From assembly GCA_019973155.2 (NCBI GenBank), contig BPQB01000050.1:124001-188000 (forward strand): a DNA stretch of 64,000 bases, read 5' to 3'. The stretch's first letter is position 1; every line of letters begins with the position of its first letter. Made by a program: the position numbers and the translations under genes. The notes below the pieces were generated by a model. It saw only the letters and a program-made list of their open reading frames with translations, was not told the DNA's origin and ran no database searches. This stretch comes from Phanerochaete sordida (lineage: Eukaryota > Basidiomycota > Agaricomycetes > Polyporales > Phanerochaetaceae). Below are positions 45,329 through 56,579 of the stretch, in pieces.

Positions 45329-46609
45329 ATGTACGTCGTCCTTCTAAATTCCATGATCGCCGTCGCGCTCGCAACGCACCCGCGCCCCCGCATTGCCACG
45401 CGCCTCGCCACCGTCACGGCCCTCACCGCCGCCGTCCTCGTCTTTGTGCAGCGCCACACCGGCAGCCACACCATGTCCGCCTACCTCTCCGGCATCGAAA
45501 CGGGCAACGCGTGCCTCCGCGCGGCGCTCCTGCTCCTCGCCACCGACCCGGTGCGCGCGTGCCGGCACGAGGCGCAGACGGAGGAGCCCGCCCGGATGTC
45601 GTGCGCGCGCCGGCTCGCGTGGACGCTGCGTCTGACGTGCGCGTATCGCGGCGTCGGGTGGAGCTGCCAGGTGCGTCCGTTCAACGCGCTGTGGCCGACG
45701 GCGTCCGGTGTCGCTCACGTCCGCTGCCAAGATCGCGCACCTGCCCCCGCGACCCACGTCCACTCGCAGCGGCTTCGTCGCCAGCCGGCTCTTCCGTATC
45801 GCACTGCACGCCCTGTGTTTGGACGTTGTGCACTCGTACATGAGCGTCGACCCCCTCTTCTCCGGCACCCGCGCCGCCGCGGACGCCCAGCGGCAGCGGC
45901 GCCCGGCGCTCTTCGTCTTCGCCAGCGCGCTCGCGCTGGCGCACTTCTACGCTACCTTCAACATCGCGTACGACGCCACCGCCCTCGCCGCGGTCGCCAC
46001 GCGGTGCAGCGCGCCCGCCGCGTGGCCCGCCGCCTTCGGGCGCTGGGCGGACGCGTACACCGTCCGGCGGTTCTGGGGGTGCGTCCGCGTTGCCATGCCA
46101 TGCCGCGCTCCGCGCTGACGACGCCCAGGCGCACCTGGCACCAGCAGCTCCGCTGGCTGCTCGGCGGCCTCGGCGCGGCGCTCGCGCGCGCACTCGGATG
46201 CGCGCGCGGCTCGTGGGCGTCCGCGCACGTGCAGCTCGGCGCGGCGTTCGCGCTCAGCGGCGCGGCGCACGCGTGCGGCGACGCCGTGCTCGCGCTGCCC
46301 GGCGCGTCTGCGCGCTTCTTCCTCGCGCAGGCCGCCGTCATCACGCTCGAGGACGCGCTCGTCGCGGGCGGGGCGCGCTTGGGCGTCCCGGACGCGCCGG
46401 CCGTGAGGGTGTGCGGGTTCGTGTGGACGGCGGCGTGGATGCTGTGGAGTAACGCGTGGCTCGGGCTCGCGGGGCCGCAGCTGAGGGCGGGGTATCTCGG
46501 CGAGCAGGTGGCGACGGTGTCGGTCGTGCGTCCGGTGCTCCGATATGTGGCGGCTGCCACGGGCATGGATGTTCTGAAGTCGATTGAAACTTTAATCCAA
46601 GGGGCGTAG
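45329..46609 (+). CDS. Wax-synthase-like membrane-bound O-acyltransferase, WS-B
   Basis: Three exons (45329-45670, 45732-46078, 46129-46609) encode 389 aa. Exons 2 and 3 are 347 and 481 nt, exactly as in WS-A, and both introns sit at identical places, so this is a tandem paralogue. Signature parts are AFGRWADAYTVRRFWG, the RTWHQQLRW histidine motif and FALSGAAHACGDAVL. The N-terminus is eight codons shorter than in WS-A, and codons are more GC-rich. Note that the frame happens to stay open through both introns, which could mislead automatic annotation into an unspliced ORF. The substrate is unknown. Confidence 0.85.
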   Translation: MYVVLLNSMIAVALATHPRPRIATRLATVTALTAAVLVFVQRHTGSHTMSAYLSGIETGNACLRAALLLLATDPVRACRHEAQTEEPARMSCARRLAWTLRLTCAYRGVGWSCQVRPFNALWPTASGVAHVRCQDRAPAPATHVHSQRLRRQPALPYRTARPVFGRCALVHERRPPLLRHPRRRGRPAAAAPGALRLRQRARAGALLRYLQHRVRRHRPRRGRHAVQRARRVARRLRALGGRVHRPAVLGVRPRCHAMPRSALTTPRRTWHQQLRWLLGGLGAALARALGCARGSWASAHVQLGAAFALSGAAHACGDAVLALPGASARFFLAQAAVITLEDALVAGGARLGVPDAPAVRVCGFVWTAAWMLWSNAWLGLAGPQLRAGYLGEQVATVSVVRPVLRYVAAATGMDVLKSIETLIQGA

Positions 46610-48197
46610 AGTATTTTACTTGTATCTTTACCTGTGAATTCATGATAGCTTTCGGGAGCAACGTACAGAGCGATGGGATCCCGAATTAATACCAGGATAA
46701 ACCCGTCTTTGGCCTATCGAGCACCCAACACCTTGAACACAGCAGTGTACAACGCCCCCCACAGGCTCAAAACCACCTCTGCCACTCAGTTCCGCCCTCG
46801 CGCGCGCTCCGTTGCACGCCCTCCCCCACCATCTCCGCGCACATCAGCACCTCGCAGACCAGTCGACCCACACGCACTTTCCACAGCACACAAAAAAGAA
46901 AAAGAAAAAGGTACTCGCCGGCGCGGCCAGAGTAGACAGGGAGGGGCACGCACGCGCGCCCCCTGCAGGGGCTGCACTCGAGCGGCCACCAGGCCCGCGC
47001 CGCCGCGCCGCGCACGGGCGAGCAGCGATCTGACCGACCCGGCTCAAAGCCAGTAGGCGTTCCACGCCGCGCCGTCCGCGGCCGCGCCACCGCCTCGCCC
47101 ACGGCGTCGTGGGCTGGCGCGTGGCGTGGCGAGCTGGGCGCGCTGGTAATGCCTCGACGTTGAAGCCCGTGGTGACTATGACGAAGGAGACGGTCGCGCG
47201 GGATGCTTGCTGTCGCCGCCCTCGAAGCCCGGGGATACGACTGGAGAGAACCCGAGAGCAACGTGGCGCACCCTGTCAGCGCCCTGGCGTCTTGGCTTCT
47301 GCGCCTCCGCGGCGTGCGGCAGCGCCAGCCAGAAGGCCCGGCACGTACCCCTTGCGCCCTGTTATTTGCCTGCGAGCTCAGATTGAACCCGTGCGGGCAG
47401 AGCACACGGGCGGCGGTTCCGAGGCCCCGCGAGCCAACAGGCACACCCACACCGCACAGGCCGGGCGTGCGCGCGGGGGACAGACAGGGCTCGCAGCAGA
47501 GCGACGCTCCTGACTCCTGGCAAGCACGCGCGCGCCGCCAGGCCCTGCTCGCAGCCGCCAGCCCGAGGGCGCCCGCTGGCCACCGGAAATCCGCACCAGC
47601 GCGCATCGCACTGCGTCTGGGCACCTCGTTCGCGCGGCGCGGCACGGTCGCGGACGGTAGATGCGAGTGCGGCGCTGTGACGCCACGGCGTGGGCCGCAC
47701 GACCGCAGGGCGCCGCAGATGGTCTGCACGAGGCTGCCCTGCCGCCGCCAGAGCCGCCAAACTTCGCAGGGTGTAGTAGGGCGCGCCGACACTGTGCGCG
47801 CCCGGCGCGCGGCTCGTGCGCCGCACCCGGCGCGCTGCGCGGCCGGGGCGGAGGGCGTGGCGGCTGCTGGGCGCGTGGCGGGCGTGGCGGGCGCGCAGCG
47901 TGCGGGGCGGGACGGCGGACGCGGGGTGAGGCAGGAAGCGGGTCGGCGCTGGGTGGGGCTGTGGCTCGGGACGCGGCCGGATGCTGTAGAGCGCGCGAGG
48001 GCGGAGGCAGCTGTCTGGTTTTGAGAGATGTATGAGACAGCAGAGAGGTGTGTATATGCTATGCGTGGCGCTGCTGTCCAAGTCGGAGCGATCATGCGAG
48101 GTGGAGAAGAAGACTGCTCTGCGACAGAGTGAGATAGACGGAGGGTATATGCGCCTACAATCGACCCCGCATACTTCATGCCGCCCCCCTCCCCCCA
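46610..48197. other. Intergenic with GC-rich tract
   Basis: About 46.9-48.0 kb is strongly GC-rich. Long overlapping frames on both strands (one of 470 codons) show no domain and are judged artefacts of composition. Confidence 0.5.
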
Positions 48198-49326
48198 CTA
48201 CCACTTCCCCTCCCCACCCCGCACCTCGCGCACCATCTACACCGCCCCATCAGCCCCGCCCACCCACACACACTCAGCTCGGAAGGAACTCACGATGTCG
48301 ATCGGCACCGGCGCGCGCGTCCACGTCGCGTCGTCCGCACCCAGGTAAAACGTGCGCACGCCGCGGAAGCCGCACGCGCCGTAGAAGCCGCGGTTCGCGG
48401 CGTTGCTCGAGACGAGCCAGCTGCGCGTGCTGCGTGCGTCGGCCTGCGCGGCGCGCCACCGTCGGTCAGCACACCGTCGCGGGACGCAAGGACGAGGAGG
48501 GGGACGCACGAGGTCGGTCGCGACGCGCACGAGCGCGCGCGCGTACCCGCGCCCCTGGCACGCGGGCGCGGTCGCGAGGCCGTCGACGAGCAGCATGTCT
48601 GCGACGGCGTCGCCGAGCGCGTCTGCGATCGCGGCGTTGGCCGCGCGCACGAACGCGTCGTATCTCTACGTATATCAGCGCGAGCACACGTCAGCGCGGG
48701 AGGCGCGAAAGAAGAAGGAGGGAGACGCACCGCGCGCTGCATGCGCGTCAGCGTGCGCAGCGTGAGCCCGGCCACGAGGCGCGCGACGGCGCGCGCGAGC
48801 GCGTCCGGCGCGTGCAGGGGGTCGCCGCTGTGCTGCGTGTGAGACGGGGCGCGAGCGGAGGGGGCGCGGCGCACAGGCGGAGGTAGGACGCGCCGTGCGC
48901 GACGGTCCAGAGCGCGCCGCTGCGCACGTCGTCTGCGGCCTGCGCGTAGAGCAGCGCCGTGCGCGCCGCGCGCGTGCGTGCGTTCGGGGGCGCGCTGTCC
49001 TGCGGTTTGCAGCGATCAGAGGGGTGTGTGCGTGGGCGGGAGGAGGCGCGCACGGGGGTGTCCTTGAGGAAGCGGTTGAGCGGGTCGGCGGCGAAGGCGG
49101 CGAGGGTGGTCGACACTGCGCGCGGGATGTCGCCTGCGTGACGTCAGCTGCGCGCGGGGCGCGCGGGCGAGGGCGGCGTACGGTACTGCATGCGCTGGGG
49201 CACGGCGAGCTTGAGCTCTGCGGCGGGGCCGGGGCAGCCGGCGGCGCTCTTGGTGGCGCGCGGCGCGTGGGCCGGGTCGTCGGGGGCGGCCAGCGGCGCG
49301 GACAGGCAGAGGAATGGCGCAGCCAT
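48198..49326 (-). CDS. GNAT-family N-acetyltransferase, GNAT-7
   Basis: Seven exons (49326-49182, 49133-49054, 48999-48875, 48827-48731, 48665-48510, 48443-48294, 48236-48198) give 263 aa. Exons 2-6 follow the 80/125/97/156/150 template exactly despite large sequence divergence and very GC-rich codons. Visible are FAADPLNRFLKDTP, WTVAHGASYLRL, CoA loop CQGRGYA and SSNAANRGFYGACGF. Introns are also GC-rich and 47-66 nt. The final exon encodes MVREVRGGEGKW. It forms a tandem pair with GNAT-8. Confidence 0.84.
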
Positions 49327-49925
49327 GGTGGGGTAGCGTAAGCTGAGCTGGGCAGGCGGCCTGCCGTGCGCTGCGGGCTGCGCGTCGCTGATAAGGTTCT
49401 GTCCCCGCAATCGCGGCCATGTGCGCTGCCTGTGCGTCATCTGCCCGGCTGCGATGTCGCCATGGCGTCATGCTTACAAGCCGGTACGCTGAGAGGGCGG
49501 TAGCAGGCTCGCCTCAGCGCGGCCCTCCGTCGTGCCAGCTCAAGTTCAAGGTTCGGCTCGGCACGCGCACGACGGCCGGACGCCACCACGCCAGCGCCCA
49601 TCAGCCGCTCGCGTGGGCCCGCTCCCTGCCTTCGTCCCCTGGTTACTCACGCGAACAAGCTCGGCAAACGTCGCATGGACCGCATACAATGCAGTTCTAT
49701 GTGATTTTCGTTCTAAAATCACCCCGAGTCGAAGATGGGTCGTCCTGGCAAAGAACACGCAGCGTGCACCCCGGACGGCACAGCGTCCAAGCTGCAGCGA
49801 CGACGCCGAGAACGTGTATCTCCGCAGCTCGTCGTCCGCGCTACAGGGCACCCGAGCGCCCAACCCAGCCAGGCCCCCGCCATTTCCATATGTACGCGTA
49901 AGCTCGAAGCCGTCCCCTCCACCAC
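49327..49925. other. Spacer between GNAT-7 and GNAT-8
   Basis: Presumed GNAT-7 promoter and GNAT-8 3' flank; nothing else recognised. Confidence 0.5.
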
Positions 49926-51111
49926 CTACTCGCCCCGCCCCCGCGGCTCGCGCACCATCTGCAGCCCCCGCATCAGCACACGCCCATACCCGCCAAATCC
50001 GCACTCACGATCTCGATCGGCACCGGCGGCTTCCCCCACGCCGCGTCCGCCTCGCCGATCACAAACGTGCGCACGACCTCGAACCCGCGCGCGCGGTAGA
50101 ACGCGCGGTTGCCGACGTTGCTCGACACGAGCCAGCACGCCGCGCCGCGCGCGTCCGCCTGTCGCCCGCCCATCAACAACCATCAGCCCGTCGTTCCTCG
50201 CACGGCAAAAGCAAAGGAGGGGAGACGCACGAGATCTGCGACGACGCGCACGAGCGCACTCGCGTACCCGCGCCCCTGCCACGCCGGGTGCGTCGCGAGC
50301 CCGCCGACGCTCAGCATCTCCTGCATGCGCGCCCCGAGCGCGCCCTGCAGCGCCGCGCCGCGCTTCGTCTTGTACTCTGTCCTGCGCTGCGCCCTGTCAG
50401 CCTTTGTCAAGGGGCGCGCGGGAGACATACCTTGAGCTGCACGCCCGTAAACGTCCACGCGAGCGCCGCGGCGAGCGCGCGGTCGAGCGTGCGCACGAGG
50501 GGCCCGGGCGTGCGTTGCGGGTCACCTCTACAAGTGCACGCACGCACGCGTCAGCCGACGTGGAAACAAAAGAAGAGGGCGGAGAGAGCACGCACAGCCG
50601 CATCCACGACGCCCCGCCGTGCACAGTCCAGATCGCGCCCTGGTAGGCATCGCGCGCGTACATCGCGTACATCAGCGCGGCGCGCAGCGCCCCGCGGAGT
50701 GTCAACCCCTGCTTCGTGCCCTGTTACACGTCGGTGCGCGCGTTAGCCTGGTAACGTTCCAGAGGAAAGCAGGAGGGGAAGCAGGAGAGGAAGGAGGGGG
50801 AGCAGAGGGAGGGACGTACGGCGCTGTCCTTGATGTACAGATTCATCGGGTCGCCGCGCGTCGCGTGCTTCGCCGTCGTCAGTGCCGTCGGGACGTTGCC
50901 TGCGCTGCGTCAGCACGCTCGGGCAGGAACAGACGGGGAGAGACGGACGGTAGCGCAGGAGCTGCGGCGCGGGCGTTGTGCGCTGCGCGGTACGCTGCTC
51001 GGCGTCCTTGCACGGTTCTCCGTGTCCCGCGAGCATTGTCTCAGCAGACGAGTCTGCTGGCTGGGCCCGTCGTTCGCGCAGTCCGTCCATATCGCCGCCG
51101 TACGAAGACAT
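49926..51111 (-). CDS. GNAT-family N-acetyltransferase, GNAT-8
   Basis: Seven exons (51111-50949, 50899-50820, 50720-50596, 50527-50431, 50386-50231, 50158-50009, 49958-49926) give 267 aa. Intron 2 is 99 nt, about twice its usual length; an internal acceptor ending at accag would run into a stop codon, so the distal acceptor is chosen, and it restores the 125-nt exon. Intron 4 is only 44 nt. The CoA loop is WQGRGYA, followed by SSNVGNRAFY: Ala replaces the Gly normally before Phe-Tyr (NRGFY). The last exon encodes MVREPRGRGE. It lies just upstream of GNAT-7 on the same strand. Confidence 0.83.
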
Positions 51112-51801
51112 CGACGTCAAGATGCACCAGCCCGCGCCGCAGGCGCATCGGTATTTGTACCCCCGGACACGCTGCGCCGCGCGGCCGATCCGCTGCGCTG
51201 ATAAGTTAAGTAACTTAGGTCCTGCTGATCAGCCCCGTTGATATAGCCCGGCTGATAGGCACCGTATGTCGTGATGCGGCCTGACGCGCGCGGCGCGATG
51301 GCGCGAACGCGCAGTATTCGCTCTATCGCGTGCATCACGCGCACGCAGACCGCCGCGCACAGCGCGGAGCGAAGCGCGGCCTGTGCGCGCCCATCCGACG
51401 CCTGTCTATGGGAGGGCACTGCCGCAGCGGAAGGCAGGCCGTGCGTGTGACTTTGGAGCGTACATGCGGGTGCGGTGTTGGGAGGTGATGGGTGGATGCG
51501 GCGTGCGCGGGCGGCGGTGAGTTGTGGGAAGCGACAGAGGCGGGTTGGAGCCAGTGGTCCTGCGGGGAGGAGGCGGGTGGGACCCCTGGTACTGATGTGC
51601 GCGGAGAGCACGCCCTATGATTTGGAGAACACTGCACAGACGGTATGCATGCCACGACTGCTGCTCTGACGGTCTGTCCGTGCGTCACTTTCACAGATCG
51701 TGCCTATCGACGCCCGCGAACAGGCTGCACCCGGACGAGCACACGCCTCCGGGTCCCCCAAGGGGCACACCGTCCAGAGCGGCAGATAAATTCGACGTCG
51801 T
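51112..51801. other. Intergenic between GNAT-8 and the GH78 gene
   Basis: A short GC-rich stretch (about 51.25-51.55 kb) with overlapping frames; no supportable gene. Confidence 0.5.
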
Positions 51802-54170
51802 CTACAGATCCACACGAATCCTGTGCTGCCCCCCAAGCAGCACGATCGCGGTCCCGCTGCGGACCGACATGCTCCTCCCATTTACCGTAGCCTCCCCCGA
51901 GACCGGCAGGCGCACCTCTCCAGTTGTTCCGGACGGTGTGGAGACGGTGAGCTCAAACGTCTTTTTCGTGAGCGACCACTGCGCGCCGAACCATCCCAGG
52001 GGCGTCTCGAAGCCGCCCTGCGCGCCCGCGAGCCCGGAGGTGTGCGGGGCGAGAGACCACGTGCGGCCCGCGTCCGCGGTCACGGTGAGCCCGAGGACGT
52101 AGAAGGTGAGCGCCGACGTAGGGCCTGAGCTCCAGCCGTGGGCGTGGCTCGTGTATGAGGCGTCGTAGTTGTAGCCGCGGTAGGAGCGGTACCTGCGGAG
52201 GAAGAGTATGAGTGGAGTGCACCAGAGGCCCGCGCGCATGTGCGCACCCGATGGAGCCGTTCGCGGTGAAGCCTTCGAGCAGGGTCGACTGCACGCTGAG
52301 ATTGGTGTACAGCATGTACCCCCACTCCCGACGCAAAAGGTCCATCGCCCGTTGGTCGTTGCCGGACTGGAAATGAGCTTGGAGCTATGCGATCCGCGTC
52401 AGCTAAGAGACTTTCGAAATGTGCACTGACGCTCACCTCCAATGACCCAATGAACGGCGAGATCGTGTCGGGTAGCTCAGGCGCTACAGCGCCGAGATCG
52501 TTCCAGTTCTTCGTCAGGCCCTCGCTGATGGAGTTCGCCTGCTCGGCGGACGTCGTGAGGTTATAGAGCACCGCCATGGAGTTCGCGTCCTGCGGGCACA
52601 GCGTCGTCGTCGAGTTGTCGCGGTACATACCGGCAGAGGGCAGCCAGAAGACCTCGTTGAAGCGCGTTTTCAGCGCCGCTGCGCTTGAAGACCAGTTCGA
52701 CGACAGGGCGGAGTCGTTCAGGGTGCTCGCGAGGTCGGACGCTGTGATGAGGGTCTGCAGTGCGCCAGCGAGGTCAGCACTGAAGACGTCGGTGACGGAT
52801 CTAGAGCGCACCTGGTACAAGAGAGCATTCCCCTCAGCGTTATGCCCCCCGCCTCCAAGGCGCGCCCAGTCGCGCAGGCCGGTGACATTCATCAGCCCGG
52901 ACCCATCGACCTTCGCGAGCACGAAGCCGACGGCCTTCGTGTAGTTCGCCCAGACGCCCTGCAGCCACGCGACGTCGCCCGCGAAGCGCACGTAGTTGTG
53001 CGTGCCGACGAGCGTCCACATGTGGTACGTGTCGCTGCCCGTCTGCGAGAGCGGCGGGCCGGACTCGGGCAGCGCGCCCGTGCGCGGGTCGAGCGCGGCG
53101 AACATCGTCGAGAGCGCGTTCCGCGTCGGGAGCAGGTCGTTCGTGGAGACGAACTGTGTCGGGACGGCGACGCCCATGTCACCTGCGCGAGGTCAGCTCA
53201 GCTGTATGGTGTAGAGCGCGGCGCGGCTCGCCTGGCCAGACTGCGCTACGAGCCGAAGTCAGAGATCGTTCAAGGGAATACTCCGATATCACTCACCGGT
53301 CGCGTTTGGCTCCGTCGACGATGATCGGGCCAGCGACGCCGAGCGTCGCGTTGTTCGCCCATCCCGGTGATGCGACGAAGGGCACCTCTCGACCAGTATT
53401 CAAAGGCACCGTGTTCGTCTGGACGGTGTACGCGCCAGAGTACCAGATCTACGCGTGTTAAAATCAGCCGATTTATACTCTGCTGGCTCGCTCGCACGAC
53501 ACATGCCTTGGTTAAGAAGTCCTTATCATGAAACACCGGATCCTCAGCATAGAAGTACCCGCTGTACGCGCGCATATCGTCGACATGCGGCGCAAAAGAG
53601 ATCGTGCAGGTCACGTTCACGACGGCGACAGGCGCGTCCGCCGTGGCGACGAGCGTGAGGCACCGGAAGCCGCCGCGGAGGCTCGCGGCGGGCTGCGTCC
53701 AGAGGCCGTCGCGCAGCGGCGCCTGCAGGTGCAGCACGCCGTCGTACGACATGTTCGGCGCGGGGTACGACGAGTCGTCGGACGTGAGCGGGCTGATGAA
53801 CATCGGCGACTCGGTGAAGGAGAGTGCGAGCGCGGACGCGGCGGTCACGTTTGCGAGGGTCAGCGAGATGAGCCCGCCGATCTGGGGGACCATTTTAGTA
53901 CAGTTGAGCGAGAGGGGACAGGATTGTGCGTACCTCCTTGCCAAAGTCCAGCGTCAACCACGACTGGTTGCCTGCGAGGGTCGCGCGTCCGGTCTCCGAC
54001 AGTAGAGCATCCACGTCCTGCACTGCGCCGGTAACCGCCTTCACGCTGGTGGGCCGCACGACCCTCGACGCAGGTGCAAGGTTGAACGCGTCCCAGGGCC
54101 CCGCCGGCGCCACGCACCAGCACGCCGTGGCCGTCGACAGCAGGACGAGCAAGACGCCATGAAGAATCAT
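51802..54170 (-). CDS. Secreted alpha-L-rhamnosidase-like glycoside hydrolase (GH78 type)
   Basis: Seven exons (54170-53934, 53881-53507, 53448-53297, 53245-53232, 53182-52437, 52384-52248, 52192-51802) give 683 aa. It starts with a signal peptide (MILHGVLLVLLSTATACWC). A beta-sandwich region (TLDFGKEIGGLISL, SYDGVLHLQAP) precedes the six-hairpin catalytic barrel: IWYSGAYTVQTNTVP, VDGAKRDRAVWPGDMG, SDTYHMWTLVGTHNYVRF, PQDANSMAVLYNLT, SHAHGWSSGPTSALTFYVLGL. These runs are typical of fungal GH78-like enzymes, which release rhamnose from plant polysaccharides or glycosides. Two introns begin GC, not GT (donors at 53506 and 53231), and one exon is only 14 nt; all are needed to restore the conserved LTK-IWYSGAY and RDRAVWPG-DMG. 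Many N-glycosylation sites support secretion. Confidence 0.88.
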
Positions 54171-54853
54171 GACTGCGAGTAGACACGAGCCACCACCGTT
54201 GCTCAGTCGCGCGTAGTTATAGGCCTGACATGCTGAGTGCGAAGAAGCGGACGATGATGCGCGTGCATCATAGGACCCAGCCGCGGCCCGGGAGCGTGCA
54301 GGAAGCTCCAAGCGTGACCCGTCGGCGGATGCACCTTCTGGTCCTCGAGCATATGGTTGGTCGACGTAATGACCACAAGGTTGTGAAGCGCGGTGTAGTC
54401 TCAGAGCCAGCTGATCCATAGCGGCGAAACACAAGACTCGTGCGTACACTGCGAAGGAATGAGCCTCAGATGGCGGAAGAGTCGAACAACGAGCTCACTT
54501 TATTATACAGCGCGCGCGGCGAAAGGGACCGTACTCAGGACAGACACAGGCGGTGATACAACATCGAACAAGTGAACGTCCAAGCGACAAAAGACAGTGC
54601 AGATTAACTGTATGATACAAGCTCGACAACTATGAGACCGTGGGCGGCGTGGGCTGACAATACAAGAGCGGACAGTCAAGAATCCGTGGATAGGTGCGCG
54701 GGGTATCTGATTAACGTGTGCGACAAAGCAATGTGCGTGCGGGGAGATGCGACTGTAGATGCGTGTGCGTGAGAGCATGTATGCAAGGAGGTGGTGTGCG
54801 CGTGCGGGGGAGGGTGTCTCTGGGGCGGGCGCGGGGCGACGGGCGTAGAGGGT
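54171..54853. other. Upstream region of the GH78 gene and 3' flank of the OTU gene
   Basis: Both flanking genes lie on the minus strand. No feature was recognised. Confidence 0.5.
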
Positions 54854-56579
54854 CTAGATCTTGAGCTCGCGGAAACCGCGGACGTCGACCCTGCCCGTCC
54901 CGTTCTTCTGCCACTCCTCGACCTTATCCTCGGCGGACGCAGCGGAGGCTGCGCCGGCGCGCTTCATGCGTCCGCCGGGGATGACGATCTTGCCCGCGCT
55001 GCGCCGCGTCTGCATCGGCGAGCCGTGGCGCGGCTTGGGCAGCCCGAGCTTCTTGAGTTGCCGCTGCGTGAGCTTGCGCTCCTGGGGAGATGGCGGTGGT
55101 GGTGTTGCCTCGGGTGAAGAGATCGAGGAAAGCGAGCTCATGCTCGATGGCGAGCCGGGCGCAGAGAGCGTCAGGGGTGGTGTGTCCATGTCGCCTTCGC
55201 CATCTTCTAGGTTGGTGCTGAGGGGTGAGCGGGAATCGGCGATAGAAGATCCCTCTTCGGCAGGCCCCTTATGTCGTTTCGCAAGGGACTGCGAGCTCTC
55301 CGATGATGCAGAAGATTCGTCAAAGGTCCGCTTTGGCGAACGATACAGCCTCGACGGGCTCGGCGGAGGTGATGGCATAGGATAAGCGAGTGGAAGATGT
55401 GAGGTAGAGGCTTCTGGAGGAGGCGACACTGAACGCGAGAGAGGTAGGGGGACTTGAGAAGGGGTCAACGGCCTCTGCGGCCCTGCTGCCTTCGACAGCC
55501 GCCTGATCTTCACTGAAGACACTTTGGAGGAGGGCTTAGAGCTTGATCCCACCACCCTCGAAGTGGGTTTCCTTCTCGCCGGTGATGTGGCTGGTGGCGT
55601 GGGCGACCCTCCGTCTTCAACAGGAGTTTCTTGGACATTCGGATGCCCCGCGTGCGGGCCCCTCAAATTCCGAATCGATGAAAAATGTTCCCAATCATGG
55701 TATCTGCATGAGGAAAGCATGAGCAATGCACGTATTCCAAAAACGGGCACCACGTACGCCACATATACGGTGGGAGTAGCATGTCCATCGCTCGCAGGGG
55801 GTGGTGGCAGCGGCAGCTGGGAGGTGGCAAGCTGTTTTTCCAGCCGCTTGCGCTCTCTGCGTGTCAGTGTCTTCTCATCGTCTGCGACGGATGTTGTGCT
55901 TGGCGCAGGCGACGCGTGACGTGACGAGGCTGGCGAGGGCGAGCGTTCGGGAAGGAGATCGCCACCGGCGTTCCATTCGATAACGTACACAAGGCCCGGT
56001 TGGATAACCTTTACGTTGTGTTTCGTCATGTGTGCAAATGCGGATAGCTCCAGGTGGCCGCCGTAGGTCCCTAGGTGATAGATTAGCACGAACGATCTGC
56101 GCAGATGATACCGATGTTGGCTTACCCTGCTGGCGCATGCACTGCAGATGGACATCTAGCCCGCGGTCGTCTTCGACGAAGGGTTCGTACCGCTGCTTAT
56201 GTGCCTCTATCCAGTTGCAGACCTCCTGCCGTAGCTTGAGGTGGTATGACGGCGTGCCGTATAGTTGATCGGAGAGGGCGCGAAAGAGGCAATTGCCATC
56301 ACCGAGTGTCGGGGCAGCATAGAGGCCCAGCGCACGCAGCTGCTCGTTGAGATTCTGTGTGTTCTCTGCAGGGTCTGCGAGGGCCTGAGACACAAGTTAG
56401 GCGAGATGGAACGGGAGGCGGGCAGATAGACGCACCTTGCCCCTACTCCTAGTCGTGCGAGACCGGACTGAGATTTTGCGACGTCGTGGTCAGCAAAACG
56501 CTGACGACGGGCGCCGCGGGCACACGGCCTACTCACGCTGCGGGGCTGTCTTTGCACTCTTCCGCTTCGGAGGGGCCAT
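54854..56579 (-). CDS. OTU-domain deubiquitinase-like protein
   Basis: Five exons (56579-56537, 56467-56436, 56384-56126, 56070-55758, 55703-54854) encode 498 aa. The OTU cysteine-protease domain begins with LGDGNCLFRALSDQLYG, which carries the catalytic Asp and Cys. It continues with QGTYGGHLELSAFAH and IQPGLVYVIEW, and ends at YHDWEHFSSIRN with the catalytic His. A Ser/Pro-rich basic tail follows, with a conserved-looking end (KLTQRQLKKLGLPKPR, IVIPGGRMKR, EWQKNGTGRVDVRG). OTU proteins cleave ubiquitin chains; the layout resembles OTUD3-type members. Exons 1 and 2 (MAPPKRKSAKTAPQ, 32-nt exon) are short and basic, and less certain than the rest, though frame and splice sites agree. Confidence 0.88.

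Noticed and set aside
46767..48179. 470-codon minus-strand frame in the GC-rich tract
   Set aside because: Low-complexity Arg/Ala/Pro/Ser sequence without a domain, overlapped by frames of similar kind on the other strand. Composition explains it.
50721..50750. Proximal acceptor in GNAT-8 intron 2
   Set aside because: It gives an in-frame TAA within eight codons, while the distal acceptor restores the 125-nt exon shared by the family.
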